Below, piece after piece: positions 31,684 through 39,815 of a stretch of 64,000 nt of DNA. The position numbers and the translations under genes were made by a program. The stretch comes from Vulcanimicrobiota bacterium (lineage in GTDB: Bacteria > Vulcanimicrobiota > Vulcanimicrobiia > Vulcanimicrobiales > Vulcanimicrobiaceae), in assembly GCA_019232905.1 (NCBI GenBank), contig JAFANA010000057.1, forward strand, positions 1-64,000. Direction: 5' to 3'. The number at the start of each line of letters is the position of its first letter. Position 1 is the stretch's first letter. The notes below the pieces were generated by a model. It was not told where the DNA came from, searched no databases, and saw only the letters and a list, made by a program, of their open reading frames with translations.

Positions 31684-32600
31684 CCGCGCATGCGCAAATG
31701 TCGACGGTAGACCGGACCGGAATCGAAGCCGTCGAGCCGTTGATTCGCCCATATATCCGGCGCACGCCCATACTCGACGCGGATGGCGTGACGCTGAAGC
31801 TTGAGTTTCTGCAGCACTCGGGATCGTTCAAAGCGCGCGGCGCGTTCACGAACCTGTTGACGCACGAGGTACCGGCATCCGGCGTCGTTGCAGCATCGGG
31901 CGGAAACCACGGCGCTGCCGTCGCGTATGCGGCAATGCGCTTGGGTTTGCCGTGTACGATCTTCGTTCCGACGGTCACGTCGCCCGCGAAACTCGCGCGC
32001 ATCGAAGCCTACGGCGCGAAACTGGTGATCGGCGGCGATCGCTATCAGGATGCGTACGAAGCGAGCCTCCTTTTTCAGAAATCGACCGGTGCACTTGCGG
32101 TGCAAGCGTTTGATTCGGTCGAGACGTTGCTCGGACAAGGGACGGTCGGGTTGGAACTCGAGCAGCAATCGTCGCTCGATACGCTTCTGGTTTCCGTCGG
32201 CGGCGGCGGATTGATCGGCGGGATCGCGTCATGGTACGAAGGGCGCATTCGTATCGTCGCGGTTGAACCGGAAGGTGCGCCGACGCTGCGTGACGCGCTT
32301 GCCGCCGGTCACCCGGTTGATGCGCCGGCAGGAAGCGTCGCGAGTGATTCGCTCGCACCGCGCCGCGTCGGTGAATTGAATTACCGGATCGCGGAACGCT
32401 ACGTCGAGCGAGTGGTGCTGGTGAACGACGAAGAGATTCTCGCATCGCGCGACGCGCTCTGGGAACGGGCTCGCATCGCGTCCGAACCCGGTGGCGCTGC
32501 GGCATACGCTGCGCTGCTTTCGGGAAAGTATCGCCCGTCGGACGGAGAACGCGTGGGCGTCGTGATTTGCGGAGCAAACACCGTGCTCCAGTGGAGTTAG
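31680..32600 (+). CDS. Threonine/serine dehydratase-like PLP enzyme (no ACT domain)
   Basis: A 306-residue fold-type II PLP enzyme. It has the Schiff-base motif GSFKARGAFTNLL, SGGNHGAAVAYAA and the phosphate loop SVGGGGLIGGI. The absence of the C-terminal ACT regulatory domain makes it like catabolic threonine deaminases or serine racemases rather than feedback-controlled IlvA. GTG 31680 overlaps the aminotransferase stop (GTGA), and AGGAGAG lies just upstream. A deaminating enzyme here fits with the divergent RidA-like gene, which removes the reactive enamine product. Confidence 0.87.
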   Translation: MTAHAQMSTVDRTGIEAVEPLIRPYIRRTPILDADGVTLKLEFLQHSGSFKARGAFTNLLTHEVPASGVVAASGGNHGAAVAYAAMRLGLPCTIFVPTVTSPAKLARIEAYGAKLVIGGDRYQDAYEASLLFQKSTGALAVQAFDSVETLLGQGTVGLELEQQSSLDTLLVSVGGGGLIGGIASWYEGRIRIVAVEPEGAPTLRDALAAGHPVDAPAGSVASDSLAPRRVGELNYRIAERYVERVVLVNDEEILASRDALWERARIASEPGGAAAYAALLSGKYRPSDGERVGVVICGANTVLQWS

Positions 32601-32604
32601 CGCA

Positions 32605-33372
32605 GTGGATCTAGGTATTCGCGGCAAGGTTGCGCTCGTAACCGGCGGAAGTTCCGGCATCGGTAAAGCCGTTGCGCTGGCCCTTGCTGCGGAAGGCGTT
32701 TCACTTGCCGTCGCGGCGCGCCGCGATGATGAATTGAGTGCCGTTGCAGCAGAAGCACTGGCTCTCGGCGCAACGGACGCGCGCGGATTCAAAGTTGACC
32801 TGACCGATTCGAAATCCGTGCGTGCAATGCTCGAACGCGTCAATGATGCGTACGGCGGGATCGACATTCTCGTTGCGAACAGCGGCGGACCCAAACCCGG
32901 CACGTTCTCACAGATGGCCTTGGCCGATTGGGATACAGGCTATCACGGCGTGCTTCGCAACATGGTCGAACTCGTGCAGGCCGTTGTACCTGCGATGACC
33001 GCGCGCCAATGGGGACGAATCGTCGCGTTGACCTCGTCGTCGGTCAAACAGCCGATTCCGAACCTCGTACTCTCGAACGCGTTTCGCACTGCACTCGTCT
33101 CCGCATTGAAAACACTCTCCATCGAGCTCGGCCCGAACGGTATCACCGTCAATTCGATCGCGACGGGACGCATCTTAACCGATCGTTTGCGCGCGCTCTA
33201 CGACGATGCGGAGCAGATGGACGCTGCGGCAAAAGCGGACATTCCGCTGCAGCGCGTCGCAACGCCGGAGGAATTTGCGCCGATGGTTGCGTTCTTATGC
33301 GGCGAACCCGCGCGGTATATCACCGGACAAACGATTGCGATCGACGGAGGAATGATCAAGTCGCTGTTCTGA
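32605..33372 (+). CDS. SDR-family protein with altered catalytic motif
   Basis: A 255-residue Rossmann SDR. It has the cofactor motif TGGSSGIG, the region VANSGG (instead of NNAG) and a normal C-terminal IDGGM. The catalytic YxxxK is replaced: after TSSSVKQPIP the chain reads NLVLSNAFRTALVSALK, with Ser/Asn and Arg where Tyr and Lys are usually found. From memory a small SDR subfamily shares this KQPIP...SN..R pattern, so it may be conserved rather than decayed. GTG 32605 has a GGAG site upstream and is 4 bp from the dehydratase stop. Confidence 0.82.
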   Translation: MDLGIRGKVALVTGGSSGIGKAVALALAAEGVSLAVAARRDDELSAVAAEALALGATDARGFKVDLTDSKSVRAMLERVNDAYGGIDILVANSGGPKPGTFSQMALADWDTGYHGVLRNMVELVQAVVPAMTARQWGRIVALTSSSVKQPIPNLVLSNAFRTALVSALKTLSIELGPNGITVNSIATGRILTDRLRALYDDAEQMDAAAKADIPLQRVATPEEFAPMVAFLCGEPARYITGQTIAIDGGMIKSLF

Positions 33373-33386
33373 ATTTCGCCGACTCG

Positions 33387-33707
33387 ATGTCAGAATTCGT
33401 CCGCGTCGCAGCCCGGGATGCGCTGCCGCCGGGAAGCGCGCATGCCTTTCCCGTCGGCCGGTATGAAGTTGCGCTCTTCAACATCGACGGTAAATTCTAC
33501 GCGCTTGAAAATTCGTGCCCACATCAGGGCGGTCCGATCGCGGACGGTTGGATTGAAGGGCGGACGGTCACGTGTCCGTGGCACGCCTGGTGCTTCGATC
33601 TGCAGACGGGAAAAATGACGCTCGGCGACTTTGCTTGGATTCCGCGCTTCGAAGTGCGTGTCGAAGGAGACGGCATCTACATTGCAACAGAGCCGCTCGC
33701 ATCATGA
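33387..33707 (+). CDS. Rieske-type [2Fe-2S] ferredoxin
   Basis: A 106-residue soluble Rieske protein. The two cluster motifs are CPHQGG (C-x-H) and CPWHAWCFD (C-x2-H), with normal spacing of about 18 residues, as in NirD-like or dioxygenase ferredoxins. It carries electrons to an unidentified partner; no oxygenase large subunit is present in the window. It lies in the aminotransferase/dehydratase/SDR operon, 14 bp after the SDR. Confidence 0.9.
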   Translation: MSEFVRVAARDALPPGSAHAFPVGRYEVALFNIDGKFYALENSCPHQGGPIADGWIEGRTVTCPWHAWCFDLQTGKMTLGDFAWIPRFEVRVEGDGIYIATEPLAS

Positions 33708-34210
33708 ACGATCAACAACCGGCATGGAATGGAGTCGACGGAACCGCGGGAGGTGCCGCCTTCGGCGCAGCGCTTGCCGAACTCGCGCGCGAGCGCGACG
33801 TGACCATCGAGCGTCTTGCTGAGGCGACGGGTCTCGGTGATGAGCTCACGCGCGCGATCGTCGACGGATCACATCGGATCGGTGTCTCCGCGTTGGCCGC
33901 ATTGGCAACGGCGCTCCGTACGCGTCCGATAGAATTTTTGCAGCGTACGGGGATTCTCGGCCTGGAGGCGTTCGCGTTCGGTCTCGACCCGCTCTACTTT
34001 TTGCCGGAAGGCCCCGTCCGCTATGAGGCGCGCATCTACATGCGCGAGATCAATCCGCGCCACGCCGTGCCCGAAGGGGACATGACGCGCCGCAACCCGA
34101 CGCTCGATGCGGTCGCGCGCGACGAGGTGCTCGACGCGCAAGGAAAAGTCGAACTGGAGCTCGCCTACCTGCTTCGTGCAGCGGTCCAACAGACCGGCGG
34201 AGCACTGTAG
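33704..34210 (+). CDS. XRE-like helix-turn-helix protein
   Basis: A 168-residue protein with an N-terminal XRE-type helix-turn-helix (about 20-82: ELARERDVTIERLAEATGLG, then ALAALATALRTRPIEFL) and a C-terminal region of unknown fold (YEARIYMREINPRHAVPEGD). It may be a regulator of the operon, or the helix-turn-helix may serve a chaperone-like role. ATG 33704 overlaps the Rieske stop (ATGA). The function of the C-terminal half is not recognised. Confidence 0.7.
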   Translation: MNDQQPAWNGVDGTAGGAAFGAALAELARERDVTIERLAEATGLGDELTRAIVDGSHRIGVSALAALATALRTRPIEFLQRTGILGLEAFAFGLDPLYFLPEGPVRYEARIYMREINPRHAVPEGDMTRRNPTLDAVARDEVLDAQGKVELELAYLLRAAVQQTGGAL

Positions 34211-34245
34211 GTGGAGACGAGGCCGGGGCGAAACATCGGCCCACG

Positions 34246-34809
34246 ATGCAAGGAGTAGATGGCAAGCGAATCGCCGCGCTCATCGGCGATGGATTCGAAG
34301 AAGCGGACCTCATGGAGCCCCGCCGGGCGCTCGAAGACGCCGGTGCGGTGGTTACCATCGTCGGAATCGACGAGAAGTCGCGTCAGAAGATTCGCGGCAA
34401 ACGCGGACTCGACGACGGCCAATCGGTGCGCGCTGAGGAACTCGTGACCGACTGCACGGCCGAGGACTTCGATGCCCTGCTCATTCCCGGCGGCACCTCG
34501 CCGGATCGCCTTCGCACGAGCAAGGAAGTGCAGCGCTTTACGCGCGAACTCGACGGCGCGAAGAAACCGATTTTCTCCGTCGGCCACGGTGCGCAAGTTC
34601 TCATCTCGTCGCAACTCGTCCGGAGCCGACAGGTCACGGGCGCGCATTCGATTGCCGATGACATCCGCAACGCAGGCGGCCTCTATCGCGATCAGCCGAC
34701 GGTGCAAGATTCGAATTGGGTCACCACCCGCGGCGGCGAAGACATGCCCCAATTCAACCGCGCAATGCTCGAAAAGTTAGCGTCGTCAGGAGCCGCCCAG
34801 ACGGTCTGA
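34246..34809 (+). CDS. DJ-1/PfpI family protein lacking the nucleophilic Cys
   Basis: A 187-residue DJ-1/PfpI-fold protein like YhbO/PfpI, with IGDGFEEADLMEPRRALEDA holding the conserved Glu and LLIPGGTSPDRLR. In active members the nucleophile elbow reads xxCHG. Here it is SVGHGAQVLIS, with Gly113 in place of Cys, so glyoxalase or deglycase chemistry is not expected. It may be a stress-linked binding protein. The protein ends inside the inverted-repeat element that carries its terminator. Confidence 0.83.
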   Translation: MQGVDGKRIAALIGDGFEEADLMEPRRALEDAGAVVTIVGIDEKSRQKIRGKRGLDDGQSVRAEELVTDCTAEDFDALLIPGGTSPDRLRTSKEVQRFTRELDGAKKPIFSVGHGAQVLISSQLVRSRQVTGAHSIADDIRNAGGLYRDQPTVQDSNWVTTRGGEDMPQFNRAMLEKLASSGAAQTV

Positions 34810-34934
34810 GCGACCTCGTGTCATCCTGAACGAAGTTGAAGGATCGCCTCAACTCAACAGCCCGCCGAAACATCTTGGCGGGCTTTTCGTTCGTAGCGAT
34901 CCTTCAACTTCGTTCAGGATGACACGACGTCGCT
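34809..34934. repeat. MITE-like element, long inverted repeat with internal terminator
   Basis: A perfect 31-bp inverted repeat (34817-34847 against 34896-34926) extends to 39 bp with a 2-bp mismatch (AGCGAC at 34809 against GTCGCT at 34934). It encloses a terminator hairpin. The core TGTCATCCTGAACGAAG is a variant of the dispersed repeat seen at 45216, 61618 and 63386. Both convergent genes end inside it: the DJ-1 stop is at its left edge and the permease stop TGA is made by its right arm. No target duplication was found. Confidence 0.7.
34859..34887 (+). terminator. Intrinsic terminator within the inverted repeat
   Basis: AGCCCGCC, 10-nt loop, GGCGGGCT, TTTT. It ends the plus-strand amino-acid operon. 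Confidence 0.8.
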
Positions 34935-35579
34935 GCGTGCCAAGGCTTCACCGTATTGGCGAAGTGCAATGAATCCGACGATTGCGCAAAAGACAAGTTC
35001 CGTCGCGACCCCGAGAACGTCGCCAGCCCGGCTCGCGGCCGAATCGGCGTAGACGGCCAGGACGTACGCAATCGCGCTCGTTACAAAGGCTAGCAACACA
35101 TAGAGCAATCTCCGGCCGCCCGATCGCAATGTTGCGTTGAGTGCGACGAGTGTCGATGCGAGAACCGAAGCGAGTGCCAAAATGAAGAACGTCGGCGGGG
35201 CCGCAAATCCGCTCAAGAACTGTGCGAACCAATAAAAGAGCGCAGCGACCGTTGCCGTCAGCGTAGGCGCAATCGCTTTTGCGCGAGCGAGTTCGCGGCC
35301 GAAGAGCGGCGCACTGCGTTCACCGATATCGAGATATGGATGCCGTCCAGGGCCTTGCGCGAGAGCAAGAGCGATGCCGATTGCCGTGCAAAAGAAGATC
35401 GGTCCCGCGAGCCAGACGCTTCGCGTGGCAACGTCCGCCGTCAACGGATCGGCGACGGCAGTGACCCCGTGCGGTTGAATGAACCCGACGATAGCCGCGG
35501 TCACGCAGGCAAACGCCGTCGTTCGGCGTTCGCCGTGCAGACGCGACGTGACGATTGCGGCCAAAGCCCGCCCTGTCAT
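34914..35579 (-). CDS. Six-helix membrane protein, ABC-permease-like
   Basis: A 221-residue membrane protein with about six hydrophobic segments (for example TTAFACVTAAIVGFI, LAGPIFFCTAIGIALALAQ, PTFFILALASVLASTLVAL). It has no soluble catalytic domain. The start overlaps the stop of the ABC-ATPase-like gene (ATGA), so it is probably its membrane partner, but no transporter family was recognised with certainty. The last residues (VVSS and stop) are encoded by the right arm of the MITE-like element, so the natural C-terminus may have been altered by its insertion. Confidence 0.6.
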   Translation of the reverse strand: MTGRALAAIVTSRLHGERRTTAFACVTAAIVGFIQPHGVTAVADPLTADVATRSVWLAGPIFFCTAIGIALALAQGPGRHPYLDIGERSAPLFGRELARAKAIAPTLTATVAALFYWFAQFLSGFAAPPTFFILALASVLASTLVALNATLRSGGRRLLYVLLAFVTSAIAYVLAVYADSAASRAGDVLGVATELVFCAIVGFIALRQYGEALARSDVVSS

Positions 35580-36142
35580 ACTCGAACCTCTTCACGCAGC
35601 GCGCTGAATTCCGTCGCCGCCGATGCGTCGAGATGCGTAGAGAAAATAGCGCACGGACCGGCCGCAGCGAGGATCTGTTTTGCGAAGAGCGGCTGCGGCC
35701 GGTCGAGCACGAGCAATGGCGGAGACGCGAGCAGCGAGGCGACGATCGGATACGCGAACGATTCGTGCAATCCGGCAAGGCGGTCAAGTAAAAGCTGCGC
35801 GTGTGCGTGCGCGCGTTCGGTGTCGATGTCCCACAACGCGGCACGATAGCCGATGAAGTGCTCGACGCTCATCTCCGTAAACGGAAGTGGATCATGCGGA
35901 ACGAATGCGGCGATGCGTTTGCAGTGCACGGGTTGCACGCGCGGGTCGTATTCGCCGATAAGCACGATGCCGCTCGTTGGTTTCACGAGCGCAGCCGCCA
36001 TCATCGCGAGCGCCTGCGCTTCACCAGCTGTGGCACAAACGCGCGCAACGCGCGCGCCCGGCGCAACGTCGAATGTCGCCGGAGCCACGATCGTTTCGCC
36101 GCGGCGTACATATTGTGCATCGCGCATCCGCAAAACGTACAT
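35576..36142 (-). CDS. Degenerate ABC-transporter ATPase-like protein
   Basis: A 188-residue protein with ABC-ATPase layout but eroded catalytic motifs. The Walker A position reads CATAGEAQALAMM (about 36-48) with no GKS/T. The signature LSGGQ is absent. Walker B (PPLLVLDRPQ, about 141-150) has Arg where the catalytic Glu stands. A switch-like His remains (IFSTHLD, about 167-172). ATP hydrolysis is unlikely, so it may be a structural partner or a decaying gene kept in frame. ATG 36142 is 2 nt after the nicotinate phosphoribosyltransferase stop, and the 3' end overlaps the permease-like gene. Confidence 0.65.
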   Translation of the reverse strand: MYVLRMRDAQYVRRGETIVAPATFDVAPGARVARVCATAGEAQALAMMAAALVKPTSGIVLIGEYDPRVQPVHCKRIAAFVPHDPLPFTEMSVEHFIGYRAALWDIDTERAHAHAQLLLDRLAGLHESFAYPIVASLLASPPLLVLDRPQPLFAKQILAAAGPCAIFSTHLDASAATEFSALREEVRV

Positions 36143-36144
36143 GT

Positions 36145-37248
36145 TTAAATGACATCCTCGAGCCGCGGATTCGGACGTTCCGGGCGTCCGACTTTGTGGC
36201 ACTCGGTCCACACGCCGTCACGTTTGAGCGCAACAATATCTGCGGTATAGTCGAAACGGCCGGCGCCGTCGAAGAACGCACTTCCGACTGCATATGCATC
36301 GACAGGAACGCCGGCCCGTTCGAACGCCGAGATGCGCGCCGGCGTGAACCCGCCGCTGACGACGATGCGCACGAAGTCGAAGCCTTCGGCATCGAGCGCG
36401 CGGCGCACGTTCCATACGAGTTGCGGGTTGACGCCGGTCGGCGTAAACGTGCCCATCTGATTCCAAATCGAACGGTCGACGAGCGTACCCGACGTATCGA
36501 GGCGCACGCCCCACAGGCGTGTTTTTAATGAGCGCGCAACCTCGAGGCTCGTGCGCACGCAATCGTTATCGAAATCGACGAGCGCAATCACGCTCACGCT
36601 CGGGTCGGAATACTCTGCGAACTTCTTCGTTGCGAGCACCGTGTCGCCGCCGTAGGCCGCGATCAAGGCATGCGGAACGGTTCCCATGCCGCGCGCGCCC
36701 CACCATTCCGCGTTCGCATCGGTCGACACGCCGAGCGCACCGGAAACATACGCGGCATAGCCGTCACCGGTTTGCACCAAATGATGGTCGAAGCGGGCCG
36801 GAAAGAACAACACCGTCTTTCCCTGCGCAGCCGAGACGATCTCGCGCGCGTTCGTCGCGATGCGCGTGCGGCGCGAAAGGACGCCGAGATACGGCGTTTC
36901 GAGGTGCGCGAAGAGCGCGTAATCGCCTTCGACCGTAAGCGCGGTTTCGTACGGTTCGATGTGATCGCCGTCGTAGAGCGCGCGGACGCGCAAGCGGTCC
37001 CAGCCCGGCTCCCAGGTTCCGTCCGCGCTCGTGCGTCCACTGCAGAGCTTGAGGATCGCGACGGCTTCGTCGATCCCGCCCACGACGGCGTCGTTTCGCT
37101 GGAAAACCTGCATGCGTACCACCGGATCGTAGCCGTCGCGCGCCAGAATATCGCGCGCGCGGTTAAAATACGTATCCGAGTAGTACCCGGCGCGCATCTT
37201 ATCGACTGGAAGGTTGAAAATCGCCGGGTCTAGCCGCTTTCTCGCCAT
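36145..37248 (-). CDS. pncB: Nicotinate phosphoribosyltransferase
   Basis: A 367-residue NAPRTase-family protein, which makes nicotinate mononucleotide from nicotinate and PRPP (NAD salvage, Preiss-Handler route). Family stretches are FNLPVDKMRAGYYSDTYFNR at the start, FFPARFDHHLVQTGDG with the His region, and IWNQMGTFTPTGVNPQLVWN followed by the PRPP-site glycine segment FVRIVVSGGFTP. It is slightly shorter than E. coli PncB (400 residues). It starts 29 bp from the divergent PolX gene. The gene is followed by the degenerate ABC pair, which raises a link to vitamin transport but proves none. Confidence 0.88.
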   Translation of the reverse strand: MARKRLDPAIFNLPVDKMRAGYYSDTYFNRARDILARDGYDPVVRMQVFQRNDAVVGGIDEAVAILKLCSGRTSADGTWEPGWDRLRVRALYDGDHIEPYETALTVEGDYALFAHLETPYLGVLSRRTRIATNAREIVSAAQGKTVLFFPARFDHHLVQTGDGYAAYVSGALGVSTDANAEWWGARGMGTVPHALIAAYGGDTVLATKKFAEYSDPSVSVIALVDFDNDCVRTSLEVARSLKTRLWGVRLDTSGTLVDRSIWNQMGTFTPTGVNPQLVWNVRRALDAEGFDFVRIVVSGGFTPARISAFERAGVPVDAYAVGSAFFDGAGRFDYTADIVALKRDGVWTECHKVGRPERPNPRLEDVI

Positions 37249-37277
37249 CGCGGGCGTTTTCGCCGCGGACGCCGAAG

Positions 37278-39017
37278 ATGCATCGCCCCATGCTTTCGAA
37301 TGCCGAGATCGCGAAAAAACTGATCGAGATCCGCACGCTTATGGAGATGGCGGGCGAGACGTTCTACAAATACACGGCCTTCGAAAAGGCCGCAGCTTCG
37401 GTCGAAAACGCTCCGCCGTTGCGCGACGTCATTGCTGCGGGTGAGTTGACGAAGATTCCGGGAATCGGGAAATCGATCGGAGTCGTCATCGAGCAATTGC
37501 ACGAGCGCGGCACGTGCGATGCGTTGGAAGCGCTCTACGTCACGTTTCCGCCGACCATCGTCGAGGTGCTCGGCGTCAGCGGCATCGGTGCGAAAACGGC
37601 TGCAATGTTGTGGCGCGACTATTCGATCGGATCGCTTGCCGATCTCGAAGTCGCGGTCGCGAACGGAAGTTTAGCCGGCGTTCCCAGGCTGGGCGAGAAA
37701 ACGATCGATAATTGGCGGCGCGGCATTCTTGCTTACAAAGGCCGGCAGCACCGGACGCCGCTCGCTCGTGCACGCGCGATCGCGCGCGAGGCGATGGCGT
37801 TCTTACGTGACGGACCGCCGCACGATCGTCTGACGTACGCGGGTTCGACGCGCCGTCAAGAAGTGACGGTAGGCGATGTCGATCTGATTTGCACCTCTGC
37901 TGACGCGGCCGCCGTGACGTCGTATTTCGCAACTTGGGACCGGGCCGAAGCCGTGCTCGCCGAAGGACCGACGAAGACCAGCATTTGGCTGCAAAACGGC
38001 TTGCAAATCGACCTGCGCGTGCTGCCCGATCATCTCTACGGAAATTTGCTGCAGCATTTCACCGGTTCGCGCGAGCACAACATCAAGTTGCGAGAATACG
38101 CCGTGCGCAACTCTTTGCGCGTTAGCGAAAACGGGATATTAAATCTCGAGACCGGCGACGTCATCACCTGTTCCGAGGAAGAGGGCGTGTACGAGGCGCT
38201 CGGCATGCAATTCATTCCGCCGGAATTGCGCCTCGGTCTCGACGAAGTCGATCTGGCGCGCGCGCGCGCGTTGCCGGCGTTGATCGAGGACTCCGACGTA
38301 CGCGGCGACTTCCATATGCATTGCACGTGGAGCGACGGCCGCAACTCACTCGAAGAGATGATCGCGGCGGCGAAGGCGCGCGGCTACGAGTATCACGCGA
38401 TCAGCGATCACTCGTGGGGACGCGGCCCGAAATACGGTCTCGATCCCGACGAGCTCCGCAAACAGTGCCAGGAGGCGACTGCGCTCGGTGCGCGGCACGG
38501 CATCCGCACGCTCTGCGCGAGCGAGGTCGACTTGCTGCCGGACGGGACGCTCGACTACAGCAACGACGTTCTCGCCGGCTTGGACATTGTGATCGCGAGC
38601 GTCCATTCCGCCATGAATATCGGACGCGAAGCGATGACGCGGCGGCTGATCAGCGCTTGCGAAAATCCATACGTGTCGATCATCGGTCATCCCACAGGAC
38701 GGATGCTCGACGGGTTTGCGGGCTACGATTTCGACTACGATGCCGTCTTTGCGGCTGCGGCCCGCACGGGAACGGCGTTAGAAATCGACGGCCAGGCATT
38801 GCGCCTGGATCTGCCGGCCCAACTTGTCCGCCGCGCAAAGACCTTCGGGGTGACCTTTACGGTTGATTCCGATGCACATGGTGCCGAAGACCTGAGTAAC
38901 GTCGATCTGGCGGTCGGCCAGGCGCGCCGCGCCGGGCTGACTAAAGACGACGTGCTCAACGCGCGTCCTTTAGAAGACGTGCTCGGCTTCGTTGCCCGCA
39001 AGAGGAATGGCGCGTGA
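37278..39017 (+). CDS. polX: DNA polymerase X with PHP exonuclease domain
   Basis: A 579-residue family X polymerase/3'-5' exonuclease of base-excision repair type. Two helix-hairpin-helix segments (LTKIPGIGKSIG, VLGVSGIGAKTAAML) come first, then the nucleotidyltransferase core YAGSTRRQEVTVGDVDLIC with the catalytic Asp pair. A complete PHP metal-dependent domain ends the chain (DFHMHCTWSDG, HAISDHS, IASVHSAM, IIGHPTGRM, VDSDAH). The length matches Bacillus PolX. ATG 37278 and ATG 37290 are both possible starts; neither has a clear ribosome site. Its stop overlaps the next start (GTGA). Confidence 0.93.
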   Translation: MHRPMLSNAEIAKKLIEIRTLMEMAGETFYKYTAFEKAAASVENAPPLRDVIAAGELTKIPGIGKSIGVVIEQLHERGTCDALEALYVTFPPTIVEVLGVSGIGAKTAAMLWRDYSIGSLADLEVAVANGSLAGVPRLGEKTIDNWRRGILAYKGRQHRTPLARARAIAREAMAFLRDGPPHDRLTYAGSTRRQEVTVGDVDLICTSADAAAVTSYFATWDRAEAVLAEGPTKTSIWLQNGLQIDLRVLPDHLYGNLLQHFTGSREHNIKLREYAVRNSLRVSENGILNLETGDVITCSEEEGVYEALGMQFIPPELRLGLDEVDLARARALPALIEDSDVRGDFHMHCTWSDGRNSLEEMIAAAKARGYEYHAISDHSWGRGPKYGLDPDELRKQCQEATALGARHGIRTLCASEVDLLPDGTLDYSNDVLAGLDIVIASVHSAMNIGREAMTRRLISACENPYVSIIGHPTGRMLDGFAGYDFDYDAVFAAAARTGTALEIDGQALRLDLPAQLVRRAKTFGVTFTVDSDAHGAEDLSNVDLAVGQARRAGLTKDDVLNARPLEDVLGFVARKRNGA

Positions 39018-39814
39018 TCGAAACGTTCTTTTGCTCCGCTCCGGACGGTGCCGCTACGGGCGCGCGCTTATCGGGTACGCGCGGGCCCGCGCTCGTATTC
39101 GTGCACGGCGTCGGCTCGACGGCAGCCATTTGGGACTATCAGTTGCGCGCGTTCGGCGATCGTGCGCGTTGCATGGCGATGGAACTCCGCGGCAACGGTG
39201 TTCCGAAGCCGGAACCAGACCCTGCCCTCATCAGCCGCAAGGGCTTTGCCGACGACGTGCTTGCGGTCGCGGACGCCCAGGGCGCTCCGACATTTACGAT
39301 TGTCGGCTGCAGTTTGGGCGGGGTGGTCGCATTCGAACTCTGGAAACGCGCGCCCGAACGCATCGAAGCGATGGTCATTGTCGGAAGCTTTGCGGCGTAT
39401 CCGAATGCGCGCGCCTATGCCGACGGCATCAAGGCAGCCGTCGAGGAAGCAAATGGAATGGCGGCGTTCGCGCAGTTGCGTGCAGCGAGGCTCGGATTGC
39501 CGCCCGATCGCTTGCGCGAAACCATCGATCAGATGGGCAGCAAGACCGTTCCGTCGTATCTCGCTTCGACGGATGCGACGTGGACGGGGGATTACACGAA
39601 CATGCTCCCCACCATCGACGTTCCCGTTCTCGTTGCCGCTGGAGAACGCGATACGATCGCGCCGCTTGCACTCTCGCAGGTCATTGCGTCGTCGATTCCC
39701 GGCGCCGAACTGGCCGTGATTCCGGACGCGGGTCATGTTGCGAACGCAGACAACCCGGCGTTTTTCAACGGCATGCTCGAGCGCTTTCTCGGTCGCGCGG
39801 TTGCAGCACGCTGA
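39014..39814 (+). CDS. Alpha/beta hydrolase
   Basis: A 266-residue alpha/beta hydrolase. The oxyanion motif is VFVHGVGSTAAIWD, the nucleophile elbow GCSLGG, the acid in AGERDTIAP and the His in IPDAGHVANADNP, so the catalytic triad is complete. The substrate is unknown; the size resembles 3-oxoadipate enol-lactonase-type hydrolases. GTG 39014 overlaps the polX stop, and the sensor-kinase gene follows after 1 nt, so the three are probably cotranscribed. Confidence 0.87.
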   Translation: MIETFFCSAPDGAATGARLSGTRGPALVFVHGVGSTAAIWDYQLRAFGDRARCMAMELRGNGVPKPEPDPALISRKGFADDVLAVADAQGAPTFTIVGCSLGGVVAFELWKRAPERIEAMVIVGSFAAYPNARAYADGIKAAVEEANGMAAFAQLRAARLGLPPDRLRETIDQMGSKTVPSYLASTDATWTGDYTNMLPTIDVPVLVAAGERDTIAPLALSQVIASSIPGAELAVIPDAGHVANADNPAFFNGMLERFLGRAVAAR

Positions 39815-39815
39815 C

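Noticed and set aside
38255-38275. CG dinucleotide run as a microsatellite
   Set aside because: It lies within the polX frame and encodes normal residues (LARARAL).
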